This document shows, piece after piece, positions 15,890-24,577 of a stretch of DNA of 61,780 bases. The notes beneath the pieces are model-generated. The model had not been told where the DNA came from. It ran no database searches and saw nothing but the letters and a program-made list of their open reading frames with translations. Source of the stretch: a bacterium (GTDB taxonomy: Bacteria; Cyanobacteriota; Sericytochromatia; S15B-MN24; VGJW01); the NCBI GenBank assembly GCA_021781555.1, contig JAJXWQ010000004.1, positions 1 to 61,780 on the forward strand, in the 5' to 3' direction. The number at the start of each line of letters is the position of its first letter. Position 1 is the first letter of the stretch. Made by a program: the position numbers and the translations under genes.

Positions 15890-16867
15890 ATGCGCGACGG
15901 CCTCGGCAGGCAGATCGACTACTTGCGCGTCTCGGTTACCGACCGCTGCAATTTTCGGTGTCAGTATTGCATGCCCGCGCGCGGGAAGATCTGGTTCCCC
16001 CGGGAAGAAATCCTGTCGTTCGAGGAGATTCACACCCTCGTGCGGGATGTCTTCATCCCCCTGGGCTTGACGCGGATCCGCCTGACCGGCGGCGAGCCGC
16101 TCCTGCGCCAGGGGCTGGCGACCCTCGTCACGCTCCTGCGCGGCGAACCAGCCCTCGAGGATCTTGCGCTTTCCACCAACGGCGTGCTTCTCGAAGCCCA
16201 GGCCGGCGGCCTTGCGGCGGCCGGTATCGATCGGGTGAACATCAGCCTGGACACGCTGGAGGGCGAGCGCTTCCGCAGGATCACCCGGGGCGGCAACCTG
16301 GAGATCGTCTTGCGGGGCGTGAGGGCGGCACTGGAAGCCGGCATGCACCCGGTCAAGATCAACTGCGTGGTGGTGCCTGGCCTCAACCTGGAGGATGTCA
16401 TAGAGCTCGCCCGGCTCACGATCGAGCTGCCGGTTCACGTCCGATTCATCGAGTTCATGCCCGTGGGGGACCGGGAGCTCTTCGAGGCGAGGGGCACGGT
16501 CACGATCTCGGATGTCGCCGGCCGGCTGCGGGAGCGCTTCGAGCTCGTGCCGGTCGCGGCCCCCCCCGCCGGGAACGGGCCGGCCGACCATCTGGCGATC
16601 CGCGACGCCATGGGTACCCTTGGCTTCATCCACCCCATGAGCCGTCACTTTTGCGATGCGTGCAACCGCCTCCGGTTGACGGCGAATGGCCACATCAAGG
16701 CCTGCCTGCTGACCTCCGGCGAGCTCGACCTCAAGACTCCCCTGCGTCAGGGCGCCTCCGCGGACGAGCTGCGGCAGCTGGTCCAGAGCGCCGTCGCCAT
16801 CAAGCCGGACTGGCACCACATGGGCGATCGGGTCCAGGCTTTGACGATGAGCCAGGTCGGGGGCTAG
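15890..16867 (+). CDS. moaA: GTP 3',8-cyclase MoaA (molybdenum cofactor synthesis)
   Basis: 325-residue radical-SAM enzyme for the first step of molybdopterin synthesis. The N-terminal cluster is Cys20, Cys24 and Cys27 (CNFRCQYC), and RLTGGEPLLR follows. The second Fe-S cluster is Cys255, Cys258 and Cys272 in FCDACNRLRLTANG. The C-terminal Gly-Gly tail needed for MoaA activity is present. No Shine-Dalgarno precedes the ATG; instead TATAAT ends 6 nt upstream. The TAG stop codon coincides with the left boundary CTAG of a repeat. The other moa/moe genes are not in the window. Confidence 0.97.
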   Translation: MRDGLGRQIDYLRVSVTDRCNFRCQYCMPARGKIWFPREEILSFEEIHTLVRDVFIPLGLTRIRLTGGEPLLRQGLATLVTLLRGEPALEDLALSTNGVLLEAQAGGLAAAGIDRVNISLDTLEGERFRRITRGGNLEIVLRGVRAALEAGMHPVKINCVVVPGLNLEDVIELARLTIELPVHVRFIEFMPVGDRELFEARGTVTISDVAGRLRERFELVPVAAPPAGNGPADHLAIRDAMGTLGFIHPMSRHFCDACNRLRLTANGHIKACLLTSGELDLKTPLRQGASADELRQLVQSAVAIKPDWHHMGDRVQALTMSQVGG

Positions 16868-16971
16868 GGGGCTCCCGGCTTGAAAGGACCGGGTTCGAGG
16901 AGTCAAACGGGGCCCGGTTGCGCAGGGCAGCGATCGCGCAGAGGGCCCCGTTCAAACTGCAAAAGGTCTAG
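16864..16971 (+). repeat. CTAG repeat copy 7, starting on the moaA stop codon
   Basis: Complete 108-base copy, CTAG (16864-16867) to CTAG (16968-16971). The moaA stop TAG is 16865-16867. The outer stem pairs perfectly; the loop region carries substitutions (AGGGCAGCGATC) relative to other copies. It shares its right CTAG with copy 8. Confidence 0.95.
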
Positions 16972-17075
16972 GGGGCTCCCGGCTTGAAAGGATCGAGCCC
17001 GATGAGTCAAACGGGGCCCGGTTGCGCAGCGAAGCGACCGCGCAGAGCGACCCGTTCGAATTGCCAAAGTTCTAG
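16968..17075 (+). repeat. CTAG repeat copy 8, ending on the cyclase-regulator stop codon
   Basis: Complete 108-base copy in tandem with copy 7 (period 104). Its right CTAG (17072-17075) contains the TAG stop of the minus-strand cyclase gene. The tandem pair therefore fills the gap between the two convergent stop codons exactly. Confidence 0.95.
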
Positions 17076-20000
17076 CTCGAGGCGTCTTCGAGCGCGGCTT
17101 GCAGTCCGCGGGCCCGCTCGAGGTCGAGCACCGCGCCGATCCGCGCGAAGGCGGCCGTGGCTTCCAGCAGCGCGGCCCGGGCATCCGCGAGCTTGTCCTG
17201 GCGACCCAGGAGATCTGCCGAGATGAGCAGCGCCCTGGCCACCTCGAGCTTGCTGCCGAGACCGGTAAGAACCGCCGCGGCCTGATCGAGGGTCGCCCGG
17301 GCCTCTTGCAGGCGCCATTGCTCGCCCAGCCAGGCGGCCAGATGCCGCAAGATGATGCCCTTTTGCAGCCGATCGCCCATCTGATCGGCAAGCTCCAGAC
17401 CGCGCTCGAGGTGCGCGAGTCCCTCTTCCTGCCGCCCGCTGGCCAGGAGGATGCGCCCGAGGATCTGGTGCGCCTCGGGTTGCACCTCGAGCGCCTCGAT
17501 CCGTTCGAGAACGGCCAGGCCATCCTCGAGCTGGGCCAGTGCCTCCTCGGTCCGGGACAATGCGGCCAGCGCGTTGCCGATCCCGATCTGGGACACGCCC
17601 CACATGAACGTGTTGCCCGTGCGCTCGGCAAGGTCCCGGGTCTTTTCCAGGTGGAGCAGCGCCTCGTCGATCTGGCCCATGTCGAGCTCGAGAGAGCCCA
17701 GGTTGAGCTGCAGCGTGATGAGCTTGGCCACGTCGCCGAGCCGCTCGTAGAGCGCCAGCCCGCGGTGGTAGTGGTCCAGTGCGGCCGGCCAGTCGCCGCG
17801 CTGGTAGTGAACGAGGCCGAGGTTCTGGAGGGCATCCGCGATGCCCATGAGATCCGGTCCCTGTGTCCTGAGCTCCAGGGCCCGGCCGTGGTGATCGAGC
17901 GCCAGATCCCACTCGTTGCGGCGGTAATGGCATACGCCCAGAGTGCCATGCGCCCTGGCGAGATCGACGCCCGACGCGGCGGGCGACTTCGTGATGCGCT
18001 CGAGGGCCTGCCGGGCGAGCGCGAGGGCGGCGTCGTAGTTCCCGATGCGCATCTCGATCCAGGCGGTCTCCAGGAGCAGGCGGGGGACCACGTCGGGGGC
18101 ACGGCTGGCCAGCTCGGCGATGGCCTGCTCGAGGTGCAAGAGGGCGTCCTGGTAGGCCCCCTGGCGATCGAGGGTACGGGCGACCAGGGCATGGAGCTCG
18201 GCGGTCTGGCGCGGATCGAGATCGTCGCGGAGGGCTTCTCGGGCGTGGGCCAGGGCCGGGATGTACTCGCCCAGCAGGGCCTCGACCTCGGCCAGCCCGG
18301 ACAGGATCTCGGCTCGCCCGACTCCGGAGCTGCCGGCCGGGGCAAACGCCAGGGCCTGCTCGAAGGCACGCCGGGCGTCCGCGTTGGCGTAGGCCGCCAG
18401 GGCACGGCGTCCAGCCCGGTGCAGATACTCGGCCGCCTTGGCCGCCTCGCCGGCCCGGCTGAAGTGGTAGGCCAGGACCTCGGCAGCGTCTCGGCGCCGA
18501 TCGCCGAGTAACCGTTCCAGCGCCTCGCCGGCCTTGCGATGCAGATCCTTGCGGGCGGAGAGCAGGAGGGACTCGTAGGCGACCTCCTGGATGATCGCCT
18601 GGTTGAACGCCAGCTCTCCGTTTTCGCGGCAGTGCAGGAAGTCCCGGGCCACGAGTTCGGACGTCAGCGCCACGACGTCTCCGGGGACCAGCTCGGCCAG
18701 CAGGTCGAGGCTGAAGTTGCGCCCGACGACCGACGCCACCTGGATGAGGGTGCGCAGGCCGTGCGGCAGGGCGTCGAGCCGGGCGGAGACGACGCCCTTG
18801 ATCGAAGTCGGAAGATCCGCGTCGTCGGGTTGCCGCGTCACCTCCCAGTGGGTCGGCGTGCGGCGGAGCAGCTTGCTGTCGATCAGCCCCTTGACCAGTT
18901 CCCAGAGAAAGAGCGGATTGCCCTCGCTGCGGCCGAGCACGTGATCGGCCAGGCGAGCGATCTCGTCGGGCCAGAGCGTGGGCGATGCCGGCAATCCGAG
19001 GGCGACAGCCAGCAGGGCCCGCTGATCGCCGGGTGGCAGCGGACCCAGCACGATCTGGGTCAGGTCGACCTTGCCGGCCCACTCGGCCGTCCCCTGGTCA
19101 TTGCGGGGGCGAGCCTGGTAGAGGATCAGCACGGGCAGCGGCTCGTGCTGGTCCGCCAGGCGATCGATGAAGGCGTTGAGCCACTCGAGGGAGCCGAGAT
19201 CGGCCCAGTGCAGGTCGTCGATCGACATGACCAGCGGCTGGTGCCGGGCATCTGCGACCAGCAGGTCGGCCAGGGCGGAAAACCCGGCATCGCGGCGCTG
19301 GCGGGCCGTTCCCTCCGAAGCCGCGTGCTCGCCGGCGATCCCAAGGAGACCGGCGATCAGCTCGGCGGCGGCGGCAGCGTCCGGATAGCCGGCCGCCATG
19401 GCCCTGGCGTGCAAGGCTGCCTGAATGCGCTCTGCGTCGACCGTGCCGCCGAGGTCGAGCCACTCCTGTACGAGCGCCGAGACCATGTGGAGGGCGTGCT
19501 GGCGACCGTAAGAGGGACACCGCACGCGGAGAATCCGGCCCTCTCCCCGCCGGCGGATCCGATCGAGAAATTCCCTGGCCAGCCGGCTCTTGCCGATGCC
19601 CGCTTCTCCTACCAGGCCCACGACCTGAACGATGCCGCCGCGCAGGTTGTCCAGGCAGGCCAGCAGGCGGGTCAGCTCGCTCCTGCGGCCGACCATCGGA
19701 GCGCGCTCGCGAAACTCGCCGCGGGGGATCGGACGCACGCTGACGGGCCGGTAGGCGGGGACCGGCGCGGGCAGCCCTTTCAAGGTCAAGGTGCCGACCA
19801 GCTCGTACTCGAAGCGTTCCTTGGTCACCTTGTACGTGGCCTCGCCGACGTACACCATCCCGGGCGGCGCGGCGGTCTCGAGGCGCTGCGCCAGGTTGAC
19901 GGCATCGCCCATGACCGTGTAATCCCGCTTGGCGCCGCTGCCCACGGCCCCGGCCACGACCAGGCCCGTGTTGATGCCGACACGGACCGCCAGGCGGATG

Positions 20001-20470
20001 CCTGTTCGGGTCTCGAGCTGGGCCGCGAATTCTCGGGCGGCGCTCTGCATCTCGAGGCCCGCCCGCACGGCGCGTTCGGGATCGTCCTCGTGGGCGATCG
20101 GCGCACCGAACAACGCCATGAGCGCGTCGCCCATGTACTTGTCGACGACGCCGCCACAGCGGTACACGGGCTCGCTCAGGGCCGCGAAGAAGGCGTTCAG
20201 GATCTCGGTGACGCGTTCGGGATCGAGCCGGCTCGAGAGCGCGGTGAAACCCTCGACATCGGCGAAGAGCACCGTCACGACGCGGCGATCCGAGGCCGGT
20301 AGATCGAGGTGCGCCGCGCCGGTCAAGCGAGCCCCGCACGACAGGCAATAGGCCCGGTGCTCGGCCACGCTGGCCAGGCATTCCGGACACGATTCTTGCA
20401 CCCGCTTGCCGCATGTGCCGCAAAAGCGTGCCGTCGGAGGCAAGACGGCCTGGCACTCGCTGCAGGTCAT
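17072..20470 (-). CDS. Zinc-ribbon / class III nucleotide cyclase / AAA ATPase / TPR regulator
   Basis: 1132 residues in four blocks. Two zinc ribbons (1-48) have CxxC pairs at 3/6, 17/20, 28/31 and 42/45. A class III cyclase (~62-235) has metal-binding Asp71 and Asp115, Lys111, and transition-state residues Asn192 and Arg196 in GDAVNLAQRLE, so it looks active. An AAA-type ATPase has Walker A GLVGEAGIGKS (285-295) and a DDLHWAD Walker B. About a dozen TPR-like helical repeats run to the C-terminus. This is the architecture of large cyclase-ATPase signalling proteins; the ligand and whether cAMP or cGMP is made are unknown. ATG 20470 has no Shine-Dalgarno, but TATAAT ends 7 nt upstream. Its stop lies on a repeat boundary. 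Confidence 0.92.
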   Translation of the reverse strand: MTCSECQAVLPPTARFCGTCGKRVQESCPECLASVAEHRAYCLSCGARLTGAAHLDLPASDRRVVTVLFADVEGFTALSSRLDPERVTEILNAFFAALSEPVYRCGGVVDKYMGDALMALFGAPIAHEDDPERAVRAGLEMQSAAREFAAQLETRTGIRLAVRVGINTGLVVAGAVGSGAKRDYTVMGDAVNLAQRLETAAPPGMVYVGEATYKVTKERFEYELVGTLTLKGLPAPVPAYRPVSVRPIPRGEFRERAPMVGRRSELTRLLACLDNLRGGIVQVVGLVGEAGIGKSRLAREFLDRIRRRGEGRILRVRCPSYGRQHALHMVSALVQEWLDLGGTVDAERIQAALHARAMAAGYPDAAAAAELIAGLLGIAGEHAASEGTARQRRDAGFSALADLLVADARHQPLVMSIDDLHWADLGSLEWLNAFIDRLADQHEPLPVLILYQARPRNDQGTAEWAGKVDLTQIVLGPLPPGDQRALLAVALGLPASPTLWPDEIARLADHVLGRSEGNPLFLWELVKGLIDSKLLRRTPTHWEVTRQPDDADLPTSIKGVVSARLDALPHGLRTLIQVASVVGRNFSLDLLAELVPGDVVALTSELVARDFLHCRENGELAFNQAIIQEVAYESLLLSARKDLHRKAGEALERLLGDRRRDAAEVLAYHFSRAGEAAKAAEYLHRAGRRALAAYANADARRAFEQALAFAPAGSSGVGRAEILSGLAEVEALLGEYIPALAHAREALRDDLDPRQTAELHALVARTLDRQGAYQDALLHLEQAIAELASRAPDVVPRLLLETAWIEMRIGNYDAALALARQALERITKSPAASGVDLARAHGTLGVCHYRRNEWDLALDHHGRALELRTQGPDLMGIADALQNLGLVHYQRGDWPAALDHYHRGLALYERLGDVAKLITLQLNLGSLELDMGQIDEALLHLEKTRDLAERTGNTFMWGVSQIGIGNALAALSRTEEALAQLEDGLAVLERIEALEVQPEAHQILGRILLASGRQEEGLAHLERGLELADQMGDRLQKGIILRHLAAWLGEQWRLQEARATLDQAAAVLTGLGSKLEVARALLISADLLGRQDKLADARAALLEATAAFARIGAVLDLERARGLQAALEDASS

Positions 20471-20477
20471 GCGGCCG

Positions 20478-20483
20478 ATTATA
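20478..20483 (-). promoter_or_regulatory. -10 box for leaderless cyclase-regulator transcript
   Basis: Perfect TATAAT on the minus strand, 7 nt before ATG 20470, with no Shine-Dalgarno in between. Confidence 0.5.
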
Positions 20484-20604
20484 GGCGAGCGTGCCGGGAC
20501 GCCGGCGACAGAAAAAATGGTGAGCGGCGCCCAAGCTCTCCCCGGGACTCAGGCGAGAGCCCGCCGTCGCCCCCGGCAAACCGGGCCCGGAGCGACCCGG
20601 CTGC

Positions 20605-21402
20605 TTAGCGGCTGGCCTCTGCCAGCTGGACCATGCGGCGGACCCTGGCGACATCGACGCAACCGTCGTCGCCGTGCAATGCCGTCGCCACGATCGCCGC
20701 GTCGGCGAGGCCCGCGAAGTCGCCGAGGGTTTGCTCGCTCAACCCCGAGCCCACGACGAGCGGAGCGTCCGGGAGCGCCCGGCGGACCCGGCGAAAGTCC
20801 TCGGGGTCGGCGGCTTTACCGGTTCCGGAGCCCGACAAGATGAGGGCCGATGCGCCCCCTCGCTCGAAGGCGTCGGTGGCCTGATCCTCGAGCCGCTGGG
20901 CGCCGAGCGGAGCCGCATGCTTGACCATGACGTCGCCCCAGACGGTGATGCTCGTGCCGAGCATTCGGCGGTCGAGCGCCAGATCCCAGGCCTGGCCTTC
21001 GAGGAGCCCCTGGTCGGTCACCATGGCGCTGACCAGGACGTTGACCCGGATGAACGCGGCGCCGACCGCCACGGCGATCGCCAGCGCCGCGCGAGCATCG
21101 TTGCGCAGCACGTTGATGCCAAGTGGGAGTCCGCCGAAGCGTTCCTTGACCGCCAGGGCGATGACCGTGAGGGCAGCCACCGTCGCCGGCGGAGCGGCGC
21201 CCGGGGAGAAGGGGCGATCGCCGAAGTTCTCGATGATGAGGGCCTGCATTCCCCCGTCGGCATAGGCCGCGGCGTCGAAGAGGGCCCGGTCCCTCACCGC
21301 CGCCAGATCGCCGGCCCACTCGGGAGAGCCCGGCAAGGCCAGCAGGTGCAAGACGCCCACCAGGGCGAGTCCGCGGGGCGAGCGAGGATCAAAGGTCGAC
21401 AT
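20605..21402 (-). CDS. BtpA/SgcQ family TIM-barrel protein
   Basis: 265 residues. It has the family opening VGVLHLLALPGSP, the GGMQALIIENFGD segment, PLGINVLRNDA, and the C-terminal VVGSGLSEQTL phosphate-binding loop of an indole-glycerol-phosphate-synthase-like barrel. In cyanobacteria BtpA stabilises photosystem I; elsewhere (SgcQ) the family occurs without photosynthesis and its reaction is unknown. Nothing photosynthetic is nearby. The gene sits 62 bases after ricT on the same strand and may be cotranscribed with holB-ricT. Confidence 0.85.
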   Translation of the reverse strand: MSTFDPRSPRGLALVGVLHLLALPGSPEWAGDLAAVRDRALFDAAAYADGGMQALIIENFGDRPFSPGAAPPATVAALTVIALAVKERFGGLPLGINVLRNDARAALAIAVAVGAAFIRVNVLVSAMVTDQGLLEGQAWDLALDRRMLGTSITVWGDVMVKHAAPLGAQRLEDQATDAFERGGASALILSGSGTGKAADPEDFRRVRRALPDAPLVVGSGLSEQTLGDFAGLADAAIVATALHGDDGCVDVARVRRMVQLAEASR

Positions 21403-21464
21403 GCTGCTGTACTCGCAATGCGCTGAAGGGTGCCGAAAGGTGGCCCACAGGAATCACCCGGTCG

Positions 21465-22298
21465 TCATCCGGGCTCGTGGGCCTCGGGGGTGCGACGCGC
21501 CTCGATCGGCACCACGCGGGATGCCGGGATGCGCAGGACCCGTTCATCCGCGTCCAGCTCGACGCGCAAGGCCTCGTTGAAGTAGTCGTGCCCGACGACC
21601 TTGGCCGGGCCGTCCGGCGTCCGCACCCCGGTGCCCAGGACCGGCAGCTCCCGCTTGATGGAAACGACCATGTCGTGCTCGTAGGTGAGACAGCACTTGA
21701 GCCGCCCACACATCCCCGACAGCTTGGTCGGGTGCAGCGGGAGCGCCTGGTCCTTGGCGAGCTTGATGGTGATCGGCATGAACTCCTTGAGGAAGGTCGC
21801 GCAGCAGAGCTCCTGGCCGCAGACCCCGGCGCCGCCGAGCAGCTTGGCCTCATCGCGAACGCCGATCTGGCGCAGATCGATGCGGGTCCGACGGAAGGTG
21901 CCGGTCAGGTCCTTGAGCAATTCGCGAAAGTCGACGCGATGCTCGGCGGTGTAGTAGAAGGTCAAGCGGGCAAAGTCGAAGGTGTATGCCGTCTGCACGA
22001 GTCGCATCTCGAGCCCGCGCCCGGCGATCTTGTCGGCACAGGTGGCATGGGCGCGCACCTCCTCTTTCCACTTGGTTTCCATCTGGCTCAGGTCGGATGT
22101 GGTGGCGCGCCGGATCAGCTTCACCGTGGCGTCGCCCGGACGCTGGGCGGCCAGGTGCTCGGCGACGAGGACGACCGGGCCGCAGTCGAGGCCGCGCTCG
22201 CTCTGGAACACCGCGAAATCCCCTCGGCCCAGCGTCATGTCGGGTGGCTCGAGGAAACGCAGGGCGCCCAGGCGCTGGCGGATGGCCGGCCTCGCCAT
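21465..22298 (-). CDS. ricT: PSP1-domain protein RicT/YaaT
   Basis: 277 residues. PSP1 domain with the Cys-rich segments CGQELCCATFL and SGMCGRLKCCL typical of RicT (YaaT), which in Bacillus binds Fe-S clusters in the RicAFT complex and aids RNA processing and phosphorelay. ATG 22298 directly abuts the holB stop codon, reproducing the conserved holB-yaaT pair. The N-terminal strand MARPAIRQRLGALRFLE leads into the domain normally. The RicA and RicF partners are not nearby. Confidence 0.93.
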   Translation of the reverse strand: MARPAIRQRLGALRFLEPPDMTLGRGDFAVFQSERGLDCGPVVLVAEHLAAQRPGDATVKLIRRATTSDLSQMETKWKEEVRAHATCADKIAGRGLEMRLVQTAYTFDFARLTFYYTAEHRVDFRELLKDLTGTFRRTRIDLRQIGVRDEAKLLGGAGVCGQELCCATFLKEFMPITIKLAKDQALPLHPTKLSGMCGRLKCCLTYEHDMVVSIKRELPVLGTGVRTPDGPAKVVGHDYFNEALRVELDADERVLRIPASRVVPIEARRTPEAHEPG

Positions 22299-23285
22299 CT
22301 AGCCGACGCTCCAAGGCCGCACGGCCCGGCCTGCCGCCAGATCGCACGCCAGACTCGTCCAGGCCAGGCGAGCGGCGCCCGCGGCCGCCAGGTGCCGGCG
22401 CGTCGCGTCCACGCGCCGCATGACCTCGGCCCAGTATGCACGCGAGGCCGAACGCTCGCCGAGGTGCTCGGCCACCGCAGGCCGGCCTAGCCCATCCCTG
22501 CGGCCCGTCTGCAGCCAGATCCGGACGTCGCGAAGCTGGTCCGTGAGGTCGTCGAGCACCTGGAGTTGCGTCAGGAGCGGCAGTTCGGCCAGCATCTCGG
22601 CTTCTTCCAGCGCCTGGACGAGATCGTCGTTCTCCAGCAGGCGGGTGGCGGGAGGCTCCGGCTCGCTGGCCAGGGCCAGGGCCCGCCCGGGTCTGCCTCC
22701 GGAGCGGCGGGCGCTGTCGCGGGCGCGAACCGGGTCGATGCCCGCAGTGCGCGTGAGCCACGTCGCGATGAGCTCGGGCGCCACCAGGCCGAAGGTGATG
22801 CGCTGGCAGCGCGAGACGAGGGTCGGCAGCAGATCCAAGGCGCTCTGCGCCAGCAGCAGGAGGATCGTCCCGGCGGGCGGTTCCTCCAGGGACTTGAGCA
22901 GGGCATTGACCGATGCCGTGTTGAGGGTGTCGGCCTTCAGGACGTGGACCTGGCGCGCGGCGCGATAGGGGGCGAGATCGGCCTGGCGGATGATTTCGCG
23001 CACCTGGTCGATCGTGGTGTTCTTGCCGTCGGGTTCCCAGACATGCCGGTCGGGATGGTTGCCACTGGCCAGAGTGCGGCACTCGGCGCAGGAGCCACAG
23101 CCCGTCTTGTGCTCGCAGAACAGCGCCTGTATCCAGGCTTCGGCACAGGTGGACTTGCCCGAGCCGGCCGGCCCGACAAACAGGTAGGCGTGGCTCGGCC
23201 GGAGCAGGGCTCGCTCGAGCAGAAAGAGCGCCCGGTCCTGCCCGATGATCGGAGCGAAGGACCTGACGGCCGGAACGGTGCTCAA
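22299..23285 (-). CDS. holB: DNA polymerase III delta' subunit
   Basis: 328-residue clamp-loader subunit. P-loop GPAGSGKST (38-46), zinc module Cys57, Cys63, Cys66 and Cys69, a Walker-B-like KADTLNTASVNALLKSLEEPP region, and an SRCQ sensor motif. It helps open the sliding clamp with tau/gamma and delta. The start is TTG 23285 (Leu read as Met, then Ser-Thr-Val-Pro). It follows the GAF/GGDEF gene by 15 bases and ends flush against ricT, so three genes are probably one operon. Confidence 0.94.
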   Translation of the reverse strand: MSTVPAVRSFAPIIGQDRALFLLERALLRPSHAYLFVGPAGSGKSTCAEAWIQALFCEHKTGCGSCAECRTLASGNHPDRHVWEPDGKNTTIDQVREIIRQADLAPYRAARQVHVLKADTLNTASVNALLKSLEEPPAGTILLLLAQSALDLLPTLVSRCQRITFGLVAPELIATWLTRTAGIDPVRARDSARRSGGRPGRALALASEPEPPATRLLENDDLVQALEEAEMLAELPLLTQLQVLDDLTDQLRDVRIWLQTGRRDGLGRPAVAEHLGERSASRAYWAEVMRRVDATRRHLAAAGAARLAWTSLACDLAAGRAVRPWSVG

Positions 23286-23300
23286 GGCGGGCCCCAGGCG

Positions 23301-24248
23301 CTAGACCTCTCGGTAGAACTGCATGCCGCCACCCGGCGTGGCGTAGCAGATCACCCGGCGCCCGCCATCCTTGCGAGCGAGCTCGATGCGGCGGGTCGCA
23401 AGCTGCACCAGTGCCCGTGGAGAGGTGGTCTCGATGGTGGACGAGACGCCCGCCAGGGGCTCGAGAGCCGGGGAAATGGTGAGGAGACGCTTGGCAAAGC
23501 GCTTGAGGACTTCCACCGCAGCCTCGGCCGAGGTCGAGGGGAAGTAGAACAGGAGATCGTAGCCGTCCCACCGGACCGTCCAGTCCGTCTGACGGACGAC
23601 CTGCCGGACGGCCTGGCCGACCTGCGCGAAGACCTTGTTGGCCTCGTCGGGCGTCATCGTGCGGGCGAGCGCGGCGAAGTTATCGAGGGCGACGATCGCC
23701 ACCGAACCCGTCTCCTTCGAGCGGACCAGGCGCTCGCATTCTTCCCGGAACCGCTCGTTGAAGTAGACGCGATTCCAGAGGCCCGTCAGCTTGTCGGTCG
23801 AGGTGCGCTTGTTGACCTCCTCCTCGAGCTTGTAGGCGTGAGCGATCAGGCCGATCGGCGTCGCCAGGATGCGCGCCAGGCTCTGCATGAACTCGGGATC
23901 CTCGCCGCTCAGCAGCAAGAGACCGTAGTTCTGGCGGTTGGCGATGAGGCCGACCCGGAAGCCAGCTGCGACCTCGGCCAGCGGCTGGAAATCGTGCTCG
24001 GGGAGGTAGTCCTCGATCTCCTTGGTCGACGTGAATGGCTCGAAGGTCTTGTCGGCGTCCGCGGTCAGCGGGATGAGCCCCTCGGGCGCCGGCCACCAGA
24101 CCGCGGCCTGCACGCCTGGCGCCTGCTCCCGCAACGCCTCCTTGATGATCCCGTAGGTATATTCCCAGTTGGTGCTCGGGGCGATCTTGCGGCCTATGGC
24201 CACCAAGCCTTGCAACTGCTCGGCGGGGAGCTGGGTCAATGTTTCCAC
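23301..24248 (-). CDS. GAF-like plus degenerate GGDEF protein
   Basis: 315 residues. The N-terminal part (~10-140) looks like a GAF sensor. The C-terminal half begins with the diguanylate-cyclase start TDKLTGLWNRVYFNERF, but the catalytic GG[DE]EF loop is replaced by RWDGYDLLFY, so it probably cannot make c-di-GMP. It may bind nucleotide or act as a regulatory scaffold. The start is GTG 24248 with GAGAGGAAG upstream. It precedes holB-ricT by 15 bases, an unusual pairing of a signalling remnant with a clamp-loader gene. Confidence 0.8.
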   Translation of the reverse strand: METLTQLPAEQLQGLVAIGRKIAPSTNWEYTYGIIKEALREQAPGVQAAVWWPAPEGLIPLTADADKTFEPFTSTKEIEDYLPEHDFQPLAEVAAGFRVGLIANRQNYGLLLLSGEDPEFMQSLARILATPIGLIAHAYKLEEEVNKRTSTDKLTGLWNRVYFNERFREECERLVRSKETGSVAIVALDNFAALARTMTPDEANKVFAQVGQAVRQVVRQTDWTVRWDGYDLLFYFPSTSAEAAVEVLKRFAKRLLTISPALEPLAGVSSTIETTSPRALVQLATRRIELARKDGGRRVICYATPGGGMQFYREV

Positions 24249-24577
24249 TCTAGCTCTTCCTCTCGAAACGATACTACCAGTTTACCCTCGATTGCAGTGG
24301 ATTTAACCTGCTCGAGATCCGCACCATGCGGGCATCCGCGCCATCCAGGCGGGCTATTCACGACGCGATGATAAAGGCATGACACTCGTGCAATACTCTC
24401 GCCCCACAATCCCCCAGGGAAGACTCTCTGCCCGCGATTCCTTGTGAGCTTGGTCCTACGAGTTCCGGGCGGATCCCGCTAGGCTCTTCCACCAGGAGCG
24501 CGCCGCAGATCGAGTCCCGGCGATTCGCTCCTGGAGGCATCGTCGCACCATCCCTTCCTCGCAGACAAGGAGCCGCC
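24249..24577. other. Divergent region between the GGDEF-like gene and murI
   Basis: Holds the minus-strand leader with TAGTAT as a possible -10, and upstream of murI an inverted repeat CCAGGAGCG (24492-24500)/CGCTCCTGG (24526-24534) with a 25-base loop. Otherwise no ORF of convincing composition. Confidence 0.4.
24492..24534 (+). repeat. Inverted repeat in the murI leader
   Basis: 9-bp perfect arms CCAGGAGCG/CGCTCCTGG, 25-base loop, 44 nt before the murI start. It could form a leader hairpin; no T-run follows. Confidence 0.45.

Noticed and set aside
16864-17075. Attachment site or integron-like recombination site at the tandem repeat.
   Set aside because: No integrase, no tRNA and no cassette genes; the pattern repeats at ordinary gene ends.
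18539-20302. Plus-strand frame of 587 codons, and similar frames at 22566-24371 and 10177-11763.
   Set aside because: Antisense to the cyclase regulator, to holB with the GGDEF-like gene, and to the histidine kinase; GC-rich codon patterns generate long shadow frames here.
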